From contig NZ_MVJN01000007.1 in NCBI RefSeq assembly GCF_003265995.1, forward strand, positions 62,001 through 126,000: a stretch of DNA of 64,000 nucleotides, given 5' to 3'. The stretch comes from Legionella quinlivanii. Its GTDB lineage: Bacteria; Pseudomonadota; Gammaproteobacteria; Legionellales; Legionellaceae. The translations under genes were made by a program, and so were the position numbers. Below the pieces are notes generated by a model. The model saw only the letters and a list, made by a program, of their open reading frames with translations, was not told where the DNA came from and did no database searches. Below, in pieces: positions 25,364 to 34,121 of this stretch (positions are counted from its first letter, which is position 1; every line of letters begins with the position of its first letter).

Positions 25364-25806
25364 TGGTTCTATCCTCTTACCTGCCTCGCCTTGTGTAAAC
25401 CATGTCCCTCGGCTCGCCCGAGGAATCAGGAAGACTCATAGAGAAACACTGGACTCTGCTCACAAGCCATAGGGGTGATGTGTGTCGCAGTTTGTGGGCG
25501 AACGTCAGTTCAATATCTTCAAAAAGCAGCTATTTTATGGAAAACACAACGGTCTCGAAGGCTGCTCATTCTCCCATTGTAAAATTTTGGAAAATATTTT
25601 CTCAGCACAACTTGTTTCCAGTGGTGATGATTTAAAATCTATTTTGCTTAATACTTGGTCATTCACTGTCTTTTATGAATTGAATTTTCATGAACTGCTT
25701 GTAACGTAATGATTTGTATGTTTTTATTTGATAATGAAATTACCGAAGGTCACGCCAGCGTTTATCATCGCGATAAGCTGTGAATAATTTTGACAAGAGG
25801 GTATAA
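25364..25806. other. Gene-poor gap between icmO and icmN
   Basis: In L. pneumophila a small gene, lphA, is found in this part of the cluster as I recall it. Here there is no convincing gene. Two overlapping short plus-strand frames exist (one from about 25402, one from GTG 25482 to 25709 with a weak GGGGTGAT site), but neither resembles a known protein. A TTATC/GATAA inverted repeat lies near 25762-25782, just before icmN. The gap may hold a decayed gene and should carry the icmN promoter. Confidence 0.45.
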
Positions 25807-26379
25807 GTGAGACGAACGTTTTTTGACCTGCTTAAATCAATAGTTCTGCCTGTCAGCTTGCTGGCAACCTCTGTTTTGCCTGGATGTAGCAGTAAGGGCG
25901 GTTCCTATCCTATTGATGAGGGTGTTAAATTACCTGGAAAGGTCCAAAACAGCTCTGATTCAGCAGTGATGTCCATGCAGAGCAAATTCAAAAATATGGG
26001 TGTCAAAGTAATCACCATCGGGTCAGATTATCTGATAAGTATTCCATCTGCAGCACTATTTGCTGATCAGTCCCCTCGACTGACCTGGCAATCCTACGCG
26101 GTGTTAAATGATGTAGCGCAATTTATGAAGATGTTTAGAAAAGTGTCGGTAACTGTTACTGCTTATAGTAATAAATATTTGTCTTGCAAGCGCGAGCAGG
26201 CCCTTACATTAACTCGTGCGCGCTCCGTTGCAGATTATTTATGGTCCCAGTGTATAGATAGCCGTTTTATATTTGTAGAGGGCGCAGGAAGTGATAAGCC
26301 TATTGTAGGAATAATGCAGGGTGGTGATCAGTCACCTAATTCCAGAATTGAAATAACGTTTAGAGACGCTATTGTATAG
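25807..26379 (+). CDS. icmN: Dot/Icm outer-membrane lipoprotein DotK (IcmN)
   Basis: A 190-residue lipoprotein (189 in L. pneumophila) starting at GTG after AGAGGG. The signal peptide ends with the lipobox VLPGC, so the mature protein begins at Cys27. The C-terminal half is an OmpA-like peptidoglycan-binding domain: FMKMFRKVSVTVTAYS, then REQALTLTRARSVADYLW, IFVEGAGSDKPI, and SPNSRIEITF. DotK is a peripheral part of the outer-membrane cap of the core complex. It is first in the icmNMLKEG run. Confidence 0.94.
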   Translation: MRRTFFDLLKSIVLPVSLLATSVLPGCSSKGGSYPIDEGVKLPGKVQNSSDSAVMSMQSKFKNMGVKVITIGSDYLISIPSAALFADQSPRLTWQSYAVLNDVAQFMKMFRKVSVTVTAYSNKYLSCKREQALTLTRARSVADYLWSQCIDSRFIFVEGAGSDKPIVGIMQGGDQSPNSRIEITFRDAIV

Positions 26380-26390
26380 CAGAGGTTAAA

Positions 26391-26675
26391 ATGAGTCGGG
26401 TGGCTTGGAATTTAATTAAAGAATCCAAATCATTTTATGTTTCAACCTATCGCAGGATTGGGACTTGGATATTAATCATGCTTGGCATTAATGTATTGCT
26501 GTTTATTGCAATTGCATATAGCCGGTTTCATCAGCCACAGCCGGATTTTTATGCAACCAATGGAATTACGCCGCCAGTCGTATTAACTCCAATGGATACA
26601 CCTAACTATTCAAACGAAGCTTTATTGCCACCGGATCCGGTAAATGATGACAATGAGAAACCCATTCCAGAATAA
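26391..26675 (+). CDS. icmM: Dot/Icm protein DotJ (IcmM)
   Basis: A 94-residue protein, equal in length to L. pneumophila DotJ. One membrane segment (about residues 25-45) separates a short basic N-terminus with VSTYRRIGTW from a Pro-rich periplasmic tail (YATNGITPPVVL, ending DPVNDDNEKPIPE). DotJ is related to the N-terminal part of DotI, and the two form an inner-membrane complex. It lies 11 bp after icmN and 11 bp before icmL. Confidence 0.94.
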   Translation: MSRVAWNLIKESKSFYVSTYRRIGTWILIMLGINVLLFIAIAYSRFHQPQPDFYATNGITPPVVLTPMDTPNYSNEALLPPDPVNDDNEKPIPE

Positions 26676-26686
26676 AAGAGGAAAAA

Positions 26687-27325
26687 ATGGTTGATGATGC
26701 TTTAGCAGTGGTAACACTCCGTAATGAGTTTTACCGCGATGGACAAAGAAAATTAATGGTTGCATTGATCCTGTCATTCATTGTTAATTTTATGATGGCA
26801 GGTTTGCTCGTATATGTTCTAACCCATCCACCGGCACCTAAATATTTCGCAACCAGTATTAGCGGGCGAATAACGCCATTGTTTCCTTTAAACGAGCCTA
26901 ACCAATCCGACTCATCAGTGTTGCAATGGGCGAATCAGGCTGCAATTGCTGCGTTTACCTATAACTTCGTAAACTATCGAGATGAGTTGCAGGCTTCATC
27001 CGGATTCTTCACTGCCGAAGGCTGGCAGCAGTTTCTCACGGCTTTACAACAATCCAATAACCTGGATGCTGTGAAGGCCAAGAAGTTAATTGTTTCCGCT
27101 GTGGCAACACGCGCTCCGATTATTTTGCAGAAAGGATTACTGAACGGTCGATATTCCTGGCGAATCCAAATGCCGATTCTGGTTACTTATCAGAGTGCCA
27201 GTGAGTTTTCACAGCAAAATAACATTGTTACAATGTTGATTACTCGGGTGTCTACTTTGAATTCGCCTCGAGGAATAGGAATTTCCCAATTTGTCGTGGG
27301 ACCAGCTAGTGGTGGAGTAACCTGA
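26687..27325 (+). CDS. icmL: Dot/Icm protein DotI (IcmL)
   Basis: A 212-residue inner-membrane protein, the length of L. pneumophila DotI. An N-terminal segment VVTLRNEFYRDGQRKL is followed by one membrane span (about residues 26-46) and a VirB8-like periplasmic domain with YFATSISGRITPLFPLNEPN and WRIQMPILVTYQSASE. It pairs with DotJ and contributes to channel assembly. The stop overlaps the icmK start by one base (TGATG), and GAGGAAAAA precedes its ATG. Confidence 0.96.
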   Translation: MVDDALAVVTLRNEFYRDGQRKLMVALILSFIVNFMMAGLLVYVLTHPPAPKYFATSISGRITPLFPLNEPNQSDSSVLQWANQAAIAAFTYNFVNYRDELQASSGFFTAEGWQQFLTALQQSNNLDAVKAKKLIVSAVATRAPIILQKGLLNGRYSWRIQMPILVTYQSASEFSQQNNIVTMLITRVSTLNSPRGIGISQFVVGPASGGVT

Positions 27326-28449
27326 TGCAAAAAACCGGATCGCATAAATTATTAAAATATGGTTTGACTGCTGTCTTCGCATTTAACTCGGTCATTACTG
27401 CTTCCTATGCAGCCGAGCAATCCGACTCGGCGCAGCAGGCTTTACAGCAGTTACGTATGCTGCAGCAAAAATTGTCTGCTCAGCAGGGGGGGAATTCCAG
27501 CCCCAGCCCGCAGTTGAATCTTCCGCTGGGAAATACTGCAGGAACTACGGCTCAGAGCACTACACAAACACAGCAAACGACTACGGTAGTCAATGCAACA
27601 ACCGGGCAGCAAATTTCAGGTCCGCCTAAAACTCCGGGCGCTCCTGATCAACAGGTCTTGACTGCAAATGATAATGATGTCATCGACAAACAGGCATTTG
27701 ATGGCGTCTTAAAGCAGAAGTTTCCTTTAACTCCTGAACAAATCATACGCCTGAGGCATGCTTACCAGGCTAATGACTTTGCGGAAACCTCCACAGCGGG
27801 AACACCACCCAAACCGACAGCGACCTCTCAGTTTGTAAATTTGTCGCCTGGATCTACGCCGCCTGTTATCCGTTTATCACAAGGCTTTGTTTCTTCACTT
27901 GTATTTCTGGATTCAACCGGAGCCCCCTGGCCTATAAGCGCCTACGATCTGGGTGATCCTGCCTCGTTCAACATACAGTGGGATAAAACCAGTAATACAC
28001 TAATGATCCAGGCCTTAAGACTTTATAATTACGGCAACCTCGCTGTGAGATTAAGAGGCTTGAATACGCCGGTGATGCTGACGTTGATCCCCGGACAAAA
28101 AGCAGTCGACTATCGAGTTGATTTAAGAATCCAGGGTTATGGTCCAAACGCTAAAAGTATGCCAATGGAAGAAGGTATTCCTCCGGCAGTCAGTGATATT
28201 TTATTGCATGTTCTGGATGGGGTTCCGCCGGATGGCAGCACGAGATTAGTAGTAAGTGGCGGCGATGCAAGAGCATGGTTACTGAACGATAAAATGTACG
28301 TTCGGACCAATCTGACCATTCTGTCGCCTGGATGGATTGGCAGTATGACCAGCGCGGATGGTATGCATGCATATGAAATGCAGAGATCGCCTGTTTTATT
28401 GGTTTCCTGGCATGGTAAAGTCATGCAGCTCAAGGTAGAAGGGTTATAA
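27325..28449 (+). CDS. icmK: Dot/Icm core complex protein DotH (IcmK)
   Basis: A 374-residue secreted protein (360 in L. pneumophila) with a signal peptide ending near ITASYAAEQ. A Gln/Thr-rich variable region, QQTTTVVNATTGQQ and neighbours, accounts for the extra length. The C-terminal VirB9-like domain includes GFVSSLVFLDSTGAPWPI, YNYGNLAVRLRGLNTPVML and VVSGGDARAWLLNDKMYVR. DotH inserts in the outer membrane with help from the lipoproteins DotC and DotD and forms the central ring with DotG. Confidence 0.95.
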   Translation: MQKTGSHKLLKYGLTAVFAFNSVITASYAAEQSDSAQQALQQLRMLQQKLSAQQGGNSSPSPQLNLPLGNTAGTTAQSTTQTQQTTTVVNATTGQQISGPPKTPGAPDQQVLTANDNDVIDKQAFDGVLKQKFPLTPEQIIRLRHAYQANDFAETSTAGTPPKPTATSQFVNLSPGSTPPVIRLSQGFVSSLVFLDSTGAPWPISAYDLGDPASFNIQWDKTSNTLMIQALRLYNYGNLAVRLRGLNTPVMLTLIPGQKAVDYRVDLRIQGYGPNAKSMPMEEGIPPAVSDILLHVLDGVPPDGSTRLVVSGGDARAWLLNDKMYVRTNLTILSPGWIGSMTSADGMHAYEMQRSPVLLVSWHGKVMQLKVEGL

Positions 28450-28453
28450 GCAA

Positions 28454-31400
28454 ATGGCAGGCAGAAAAGAAAACCTTAAGGCACTTTTTACAAATACTCG
28501 CTCGCGGGTCATTATTGTTTTCACAACGATACTGCTGGGCATTGCCGTAGTGATTGGTGTTATCAAGTTTATGGGTGCGGGTTCCGGTGGTCCAGGAGCT
28601 TCTGCAGATGTTCCAGGAACACCGGCCATACAATCCATCCCCGGGGCGTTAAATCCTACCGCCCAATATGCAAAGCTGCAGGAATCTCAGAATGTCACTC
28701 AGGCCCAGAATGCTTTAAAGACTGGTGGAAGTGCTATTCCAACCTTAATACGCTCACAGCAAATTGGCAGTGGTGTAGGGGGAGTGGGTTTGGCTGGTAA
28801 TGGGCAAGGCGGCGTTGGATTTTCTACTCTGGCGATGGAAGATGAGGCAGGAGCCCAGCGCGACTTATGGCTTGATGAGCTAAAGAAAGGAAACTGTAAT
28901 AAGTCCGTAGTACAGAAAGTTGTCAGTGAAGGGGCCAATATCTCTGTTCTCAAGCAGGCATGCTCCTGTATTCAGTTAAAGGCGGATGGGTACCAGTTAG
29001 CTGATTTACAACAATCTTGCTCCTGTAAGGAATTGAAAGCGGCAGGGTTTAATGCCCGCCAGTTAAAAGATAACGGCTATACTGCAGGTCAGCTGCGCAT
29101 TTGTGGCTTTGATGCCTGCGAATTGCGCAATGCAGGTTTTACTGCCCAGCAAATGAAAGATGGCGGATTTACAGATGGTGAGCTAAAAGGCGCGGGTTTT
29201 TCTGATGCCGACATTAATAAAGCCAGCGGTTTGCCAGACGGTGTGACGGAGTCGGATATACGCAAAGCGGGTTGTGATGTGAATGCTCTGGAGCGCCTCA
29301 GAGCAGCAGGAGTCTCGGCATCAGCTATTCGTCGAACTAATGGTTGCAGTGCCTCACAATTAAAGGCGGCTGGATTCACCGCCCAGGATTTGAGAAATGC
29401 AGGTTTTTCGGCCGCTGATTTAAAAAATGCCGGCTTTACGCCCCAGCAGTTAAGACAAGCAGGCTACAGCGCCCGCGATCTCTTAAATGCAGGATATACT
29501 CCCGATGAATTGCTTAAAGCAGGATATACCCCGGCTGAAATCGTAGCGGCTGAATCAGAACTTCCTCCAGGAATTACTCCAGAAGATATCAAGACTGCAG
29601 GCTGTAATAGTTCTGCCTTGACTAAAGAGCGTTTGGCTGGTGTGAGTGCCAAATTAATCAGGCAATATGCTAACTGCAGTGCGCAGGCTCTGAAAGCTGC
29701 TGGCTTTACCAATGATGATTTGGCGAATGCAGGATTTACACCGGATCAGATTCGGGCAGCTGGTGCTTTATCAGATGATGCAATCAAAGCAGCAGGATGT
29801 GATCCTGATAAGTTAAAGTCTCTCTATGCTGCGGGAGTTTCAGCTCGTAAAATAAAAGAACTCAACGGCTGTTCAGCCTCCGCTCTAAAAGCGGCTGGTT
29901 ATGGCGCACAGGCCTTATTGGACGCAGGTTATACTCCACAAGAACTCACTGCCGCCGGATTTTCACCCGATGAAATCCGGGCTGCACAACAAGCATCTGA
30001 TGCAGCAATTAAAGCTGCAGGGTGTGATCCTGAAAAATTGAAAGCACTTTATGCAGCAGGCGTTTCAGCCAAACGTATTCATGACTTGAATGGATGCTCT
30101 GCGGCAGCGCTCAAAGCGGCAGGTTATGATGCCAAATCACTTCTCGAAGCAGGATTCACTCCACAGGACTTGCTCGCCGCTGGATTCACTCCGGAAGAAA
30201 TAAGACAAGCCCAATTAGCAACTGATGCTGCAATCAGAGCGGCAGGCTGTGATATTAATAAGTTGAGTGAGCTTCGCCAGGCTGGTGTTACAGCGAAACG
30301 TATTCACGATCTGAATGGCTGTAGTGCGGCGGTTTTAAAAGATGCAGGATTTGATGCCCGATCACTTTTAGATGCTGGATTTACACCTCAGGATTTGAAA
30401 AATGCAGGATTCACAGCAAAACAATTACTGGATGCAGGTCTGACACCACAGCAGTTATTACAAGCAGGCTTTACACCGGATCAATTGAGACAAGCGGGCG
30501 TGAGTGCAGCCGATATTATTGCTGCAGGACGAGTGGCCGATTGCAGCCTTGCATCCCTGCAGGCAGCCCATGCCTCAGGTGTTTCGGCGACTGTAATTAA
30601 ACAGACGCTTGGATGCAGTGCATCCGCTTTAAAGGCTGCCGGCTACAGCGCGGCTGACCTTCGAGCAGCAGGTTTTACTGCTGCTGAGCTCAAAAATGCA
30701 GGGTTTAGTGCTGCAGAGTTGAAAGCCGCCGGTTTTACCGCAAAAGAACTTCGAGATGCAGGTTTCTCAGCTGAGGAATTAAAGGCTGCCGGATTTACTG
30801 CGGGTCAACTGAAAGAGGCTGGCTACTCAGCTGCCGAGCTAAAGGCCGCTGGCTTTACAGCAAAACAATTGAAAGACGCAGGATATAGTGCCAAACAATT
30901 GAAAGATGCTGGTTTCAGCGCTTCCGAATTGAAGGCCGCTGGATTTAGTGCCAAAGAGTTAAAAGATGCAGGGTTTAGTGCCAGTGCATTACGAGCAGCA
31001 GGCTTCTCTGCCAAAGATCTGAAAGACGCTGGTTTCACTGCCGAAGAACTTAGAAATGCTGGTTATTCCGCTGCTGCACTTAAAGATGCCGGTTTCTCGG
31101 CGGATGATTTAAGAAAAGCAGGATTTAGCGACGCTGAACTTCAGGCAGCAGGAATACAACCTGGGTCAGCGGTTGCAGGCCTTGGCGATAATCAAATTCC
31201 GGGGGCTACTTCGGGTGTGCCTGGGGTGCCTGGATTGACCGGTAGTACCAATGCTGCCACAGCAGAAGCAGCAAACTCCAAACAGTTACAGGAAATATTG
31301 AATCGACAAAACCAGCAAATGGCAGATCAACGTTATCAGCAACGTATACAGCAAAGAACGTCTGATATGATGAGTGCGGCAACAACCTCAATTCAGAGCT

Positions 31401-32116
31401 GGTCCAGAGTGTCGGTACAGGCTTATACAGCCAGCAGCATTCCTGAAGAAGAGCCTAAACCAGGTACGGCACTTATCCCTGGCACTCAGACAATTGCCGT
31501 AAGCAGTTCCGAGACAACAACTACAGTAGTCCAGACAGCACAAAGACCTGTAATCAAAACAGGAGATATTATATTTGCTGTATTGGATACTGCAGTTAAT
31601 AGCGATGAGCCTGGTCCAATTCTGGCAACGGTTGTATCTGGAAAACTGAAAGGTTCCAAGCTGATTGGCAGTTTTACCCTGCCCAGCAATTCCGATAAAA
31701 TGGTAATTAGCTTCAATACCTTATCAATGCCAGGGGTGTCACATACTATTTCAATCAATGCCTTTGCGATTGATCCGAATACTGCACGTACGGCTCTTTC
31801 AAGCCGAACTAACCATCATTATCTGCAACGATATGGTTCGCTGTTTGCCTCATCTTTCCTTGAAGGCTTTGGTAATGCGTTCCAGTCAGCAAATACAACT
31901 GTGACAGTGGGCGGTACCGGTGGCGGCGATAATATTACTGTACAGAATGGTATTGGACGATCAGCACTGGAGAACGCGGTGATTGGTCTGGCAACAGTAG
32001 GAAAATCCTGGGGGCAGGTTGCCCAGCAGCAGTTTAATCGTCCGACAACCGTTGAGGTATGTTCAGGCACTGCAGTGGGTATACTCTTTACTCAAGATGT
32101 CACTTTAACAAGCTAA
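28454..32116 (+). CDS. icmE: Dot/Icm core channel protein DotG (IcmE), repeat-expanded
   Basis: A 1220-residue protein, about 170 residues longer than the 1048 of L. pneumophila. A short cytoplasmic N-terminus and one membrane span (about residues 17-37, VIIVFTTILLGIAVVIGV) are followed by a Gly-rich linker, then residues about 170-900 made of roughly seventy 10-residue repeats of the form LKAAGFTAxE. The C-terminal 200 residues form the VirB10/TrbI-like domain (TGDIIFAVLDTAVNSDEPG, GSKLIGSF, VSHTISINAFAID) that lines the outer-membrane channel. The repeats span the periplasm. The extra length comes from the repeat block. Confidence 0.96.
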   Translation: MAGRKENLKALFTNTRSRVIIVFTTILLGIAVVIGVIKFMGAGSGGPGASADVPGTPAIQSIPGALNPTAQYAKLQESQNVTQAQNALKTGGSAIPTLIRSQQIGSGVGGVGLAGNGQGGVGFSTLAMEDEAGAQRDLWLDELKKGNCNKSVVQKVVSEGANISVLKQACSCIQLKADGYQLADLQQSCSCKELKAAGFNARQLKDNGYTAGQLRICGFDACELRNAGFTAQQMKDGGFTDGELKGAGFSDADINKASGLPDGVTESDIRKAGCDVNALERLRAAGVSASAIRRTNGCSASQLKAAGFTAQDLRNAGFSAADLKNAGFTPQQLRQAGYSARDLLNAGYTPDELLKAGYTPAEIVAAESELPPGITPEDIKTAGCNSSALTKERLAGVSAKLIRQYANCSAQALKAAGFTNDDLANAGFTPDQIRAAGALSDDAIKAAGCDPDKLKSLYAAGVSARKIKELNGCSASALKAAGYGAQALLDAGYTPQELTAAGFSPDEIRAAQQASDAAIKAAGCDPEKLKALYAAGVSAKRIHDLNGCSAAALKAAGYDAKSLLEAGFTPQDLLAAGFTPEEIRQAQLATDAAIRAAGCDINKLSELRQAGVTAKRIHDLNGCSAAVLKDAGFDARSLLDAGFTPQDLKNAGFTAKQLLDAGLTPQQLLQAGFTPDQLRQAGVSAADIIAAGRVADCSLASLQAAHASGVSATVIKQTLGCSASALKAAGYSAADLRAAGFTAAELKNAGFSAAELKAAGFTAKELRDAGFSAEELKAAGFTAGQLKEAGYSAAELKAAGFTAKQLKDAGYSAKQLKDAGFSASELKAAGFSAKELKDAGFSASALRAAGFSAKDLKDAGFTAEELRNAGYSAAALKDAGFSADDLRKAGFSDAELQAAGIQPGSAVAGLGDNQIPGATSGVPGVPGLTGSTNAATAEAANSKQLQEILNRQNQQMADQRYQQRIQQRTSDMMSAATTSIQSWSRVSVQAYTASSIPEEEPKPGTALIPGTQTIAVSSSETTTTVVQTAQRPVIKTGDIIFAVLDTAVNSDEPGPILATVVSGKLKGSKLIGSFTLPSNSDKMVISFNTLSMPGVSHTISINAFAIDPNTARTALSSRTNHHYLQRYGSLFASSFLEGFGNAFQSANTTVTVGGTGGGDNITVQNGIGRSALENAVIGLATVGKSWGQVAQQQFNRPTTVEVCSGTAVGILFTQDVTLTS
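28961..31155 (+). repeat. Coding tandem repeat of dotG with a 225-bp higher-order unit
   Basis: The basic unit is 30 bp (ten codons, often ending in GCAGGN TTT). Within it, three consecutive 75-codon units begin at 29771, 29996 and 30221, exactly 225 bp apart; each opens with a D(D/A)AI(K/R)AAGCD stretch and contains DLNGCSA or a close variant. Outside this section only the 10-residue period is regular. Confidence 0.9.
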
Positions 32117-32128
32117 GCAGGGTAGGAA

Positions 32129-33013
32129 ATGGCCGATAATTATCAAGGTAATGATGAGTATGAATTCACTGATCTGGATGCTCTGGAGCCAGAGACTATT
32201 GACAGTGATGAATCACAGCAATCGTCAACTGCAACGAAGAAGAAACCTTCTGATATCGGGCAGGCCAATGTGAAGCGAAATGCGCTGATTGCTATTGCCG
32301 TGATTGTCGTTGCTATGCTGGGCTACAAATTTTTGGGTTCTTTTTTTACCAGTAAGCCCAAAGCTGTAGACAGTGGCGAACCTCAGGTAAGCACGGCACC
32401 CGCCGTAAATACGAACACTACGCCTGTGCAACAGCAGCCAGTGGTGGTTGATCAGGAGCCATCAATTCCAACAACTACGGCGACAACACCGGCTACGACG
32501 ACAACCACTACGACCAGCACGACAGAGGTGACCCCCGCCTCCAGTGACACGTCTTCTGCGACTGATCCGCAGGTCAATCAGAAGCTTTCAGCTCTTGAAT
32601 TAAGCCAGCAGAATCTTCGCAGCGAAGTGAATTCTTTAAGTGAGCAGTTAGGTGGTGTTAATACCAGTATTACTGAATTAACGAATAAAATTAACTCCTT
32701 AAATCAGATGATCACCTCAATGGCTCAGAAAGTTGAAGATCAATCGAATCAAATTACAGTATTAACCGTGCGCACTCAACCAAAGAAGGTTGTTAAGCAG
32801 GTTGTAAGGCAAGCCGTTCCAAGAAATATTTATTATATACAGGCTGTAATTCCTGGACGAGCTTGGTTAATTGGTACAAATGGGTCTACACTTACCGTTA
32901 GAGAAGGGACAAATATCGCAGGATATGGGGTTGTCAGGTTAATCGACCCGCATCAGGGACGCATCGTTACAAGTTCAGGTCAGGTTATAAGGTTTAGTCC
33001 CCAAGACAGTTGA
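32129..33013 (+). CDS. icmG: Dot/Icm core complex protein DotF (IcmG)
   Basis: A 294-residue protein (269 in L. pneumophila). The acidic N-terminus DNYQGNDEYEFTDLDALEPE is cytoplasmic, one membrane span covers about residues 50-70, and a Thr-rich linker of about 60 residues (TTTATTPATTTTTTTS) follows, which accounts for the extra length. Next is a coiled coil, QKLSALELSQQNLRSEVNSL to about residue 215, and a small C-terminal domain with RAWLIGTNGSTLTVREG. DotF is a peripheral inner-membrane part of the core. It lies 12 bp after icmE. Confidence 0.93.
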   Translation: MADNYQGNDEYEFTDLDALEPETIDSDESQQSSTATKKKPSDIGQANVKRNALIAIAVIVVAMLGYKFLGSFFTSKPKAVDSGEPQVSTAPAVNTNTTPVQQQPVVVDQEPSIPTTTATTPATTTTTTTSTTEVTPASSDTSSATDPQVNQKLSALELSQQNLRSEVNSLSEQLGGVNTSITELTNKINSLNQMITSMAQKVEDQSNQITVLTVRTQPKKVVKQVVRQAVPRNIYYIQAVIPGRAWLIGTNGSTLTVREGTNIAGYGVVRLIDPHQGRIVTSSGQVIRFSPQDS

Positions 33014-33020
33014 GGCAGAT

Positions 33021-33599
33021 ATGGGTGATGATGGCAGTGGTGGTTTAGTCTCTTGGATAACAAGTAACGCAAGTATTTTAAATAATCTCGCAGCAAATCT
33101 GCTCCCGGTTGAGCGGTTGGTGACTGGGGCGGCCTATCTTATAGGCATCGCCTTTGCGTTTAAAGCAATTTACAGTTTAAAGGTGTATGGCGAAGCAAGA
33201 ACGATGATGTCTAGCAATACGAGTATCAAGGAACCAGCTGTTTATATAATGGTTGCTGCCATTTTGATCTATTTTCCAACTGGTTTGGACATAATGCTCA
33301 ATACGACATTTGGTTCTTCCAATATTCTGCAATATGCCCCTATGGATAGTCAGAACCAGGCGTTGGATTCATTATTTGGTACAGGTAGTGCCGTAGGACA
33401 ATCACTTTCCCTGCTGATTCAGGTGATTGGGGTTATTGCATTTGTCAGAGGCTGGGTGTTGATTGCCCGATCCGCCTCGCAGGGGCAACCTCCAGGAGGA
33501 ACGGGAAAGGGATTAATGCATGTTTTTGGTGGAATCTTAGCCATGAACATTGTAGCAACGCTGGAAATGATTAATAATACATTATATGGTACGAGTTAA
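33021..33599 (+). CDS. icmC: Dot/Icm inner-membrane protein DotE (IcmC)
   Basis: A 192-residue protein (194 in L. pneumophila) with three to four membrane segments, around residues 33-52, 73-92, 127-145 and 165-182. Characteristic segments are LLPVERLVTGAAYLIGIAFAFKAIYSLK and GGILAMNIVATLEMINNTL. It is related to DotP and DotV-type small membrane proteins of the system. The ATG is 7 bp after icmG. The specific role is not defined. Confidence 0.94.
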   Translation: MGDDGSGGLVSWITSNASILNNLAANLLPVERLVTGAAYLIGIAFAFKAIYSLKVYGEARTMMSSNTSIKEPAVYIMVAAILIYFPTGLDIMLNTTFGSSNILQYAPMDSQNQALDSLFGTGSAVGQSLSLLIQVIGVIAFVRGWVLIARSASQGQPPGGTGKGLMHVFGGILAMNIVATLEMINNTLYGTS

Positions 33600-33627
33600 A
33601 CTTAATTGAAATTAAAGGAGAATCACT

Positions 33628-34038
33628 GTGAAAACGCTGGCTGAAAAAAATACTCTAAATAAGCGGCTATTCGTTTGGTTTGCTTGTTTAGGGTTAATGG
33701 TTATGGCGGGGGAAGCCTTTGCATCATCCTCTCTTACTTTAGGGGGAATGGCTTCAAGTATCACAGGCTCCTTTGCCAGCCTGACACGTTTAATAACTGC
33801 AGGATCGTATCTTGCGGGTTTGGGATTTTCTATTGGCGCTATCATGAAGTTCAAGCAGCACAAAGATAATCCAACCCAAATCCCTATTGGTACACCGATT
33901 GCGCTAGTTCTGATTGCGGCTGCTCTGCTATTCCTGCCAACAATATTGGGAATTGCCGGAGCTACTATGTTTGGCGGCAGCGGTGGACAGACTGCAGGCC
34001 CAGGTGGATCTGTGTTCACCAGTGGTTCAGGCTCATAA
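33628..34038 (+). CDS. icmD: Dot/Icm inner-membrane protein DotP (IcmD)
   Basis: A 136-residue protein (132 in L. pneumophila) starting at GTG or the ATG-like context shown, after AAAGGAGAATC. It has three hydrophobic segments near residues 14-32, 51-70 and 88-110, and FASSSLTLGGMASSITGSFASLTRLITAGSYLAG is similar to the start of DotE, of which it is a shortened relative. The tail is Gly/Ser-rich. A long palindrome follows before icmJ. Confidence 0.93.
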   Translation: MKTLAEKNTLNKRLFVWFACLGLMVMAGEAFASSSLTLGGMASSITGSFASLTRLITAGSYLAGLGFSIGAIMKFKQHKDNPTQIPIGTPIALVLIAAALLFLPTILGIAGATMFGGSGGQTAGPGGSVFTSGSGS

Positions 34039-34047
34039 GAAGACGAA

Positions 34048-34087
34048 GGGTATTATTTTCAGCGGTTAACCACTGAAAGTAATACCC
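34048..34087. promoter_or_regulatory. 40-nt palindrome between icmD and icmJ
   Basis: GGGTATTA, TTTCAG and GGTT on the left pair with AACC, CTGAAA and TAATACCC on the right, with only two mismatched positions, forming a near perfect 20-bp cruciform or a tight hairpin centred at GGTTAACC. No T-run follows. It may attenuate transcription, protect or process the message between icmD and icmJ, or bind a dimeric protein. Confidence 0.65.
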
Positions 34088-34121
34088 GCTGTTCATAGAA
34101 ATTGAAGGTAATAAAAACTTT

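Noticed and set aside
25402-25709. Two overlapping short plus-strand frames after icmO
   Set aside because: They overlap each other, have weak start signals and no recognisable sequence; kept only as a note in the gap entry.
30823-31038. Minus-strand open frames across the dotG repeats
   Set aside because: They are mirror images of the repeat codons, with no ribosome binding sites or family likeness.
28961-31155. A CRISPR-like array
   Set aside because: The 30-bp periodicity is in frame and encodes the DotG ten-residue repeat; the units are diverged, coding, and have no unique spacers.
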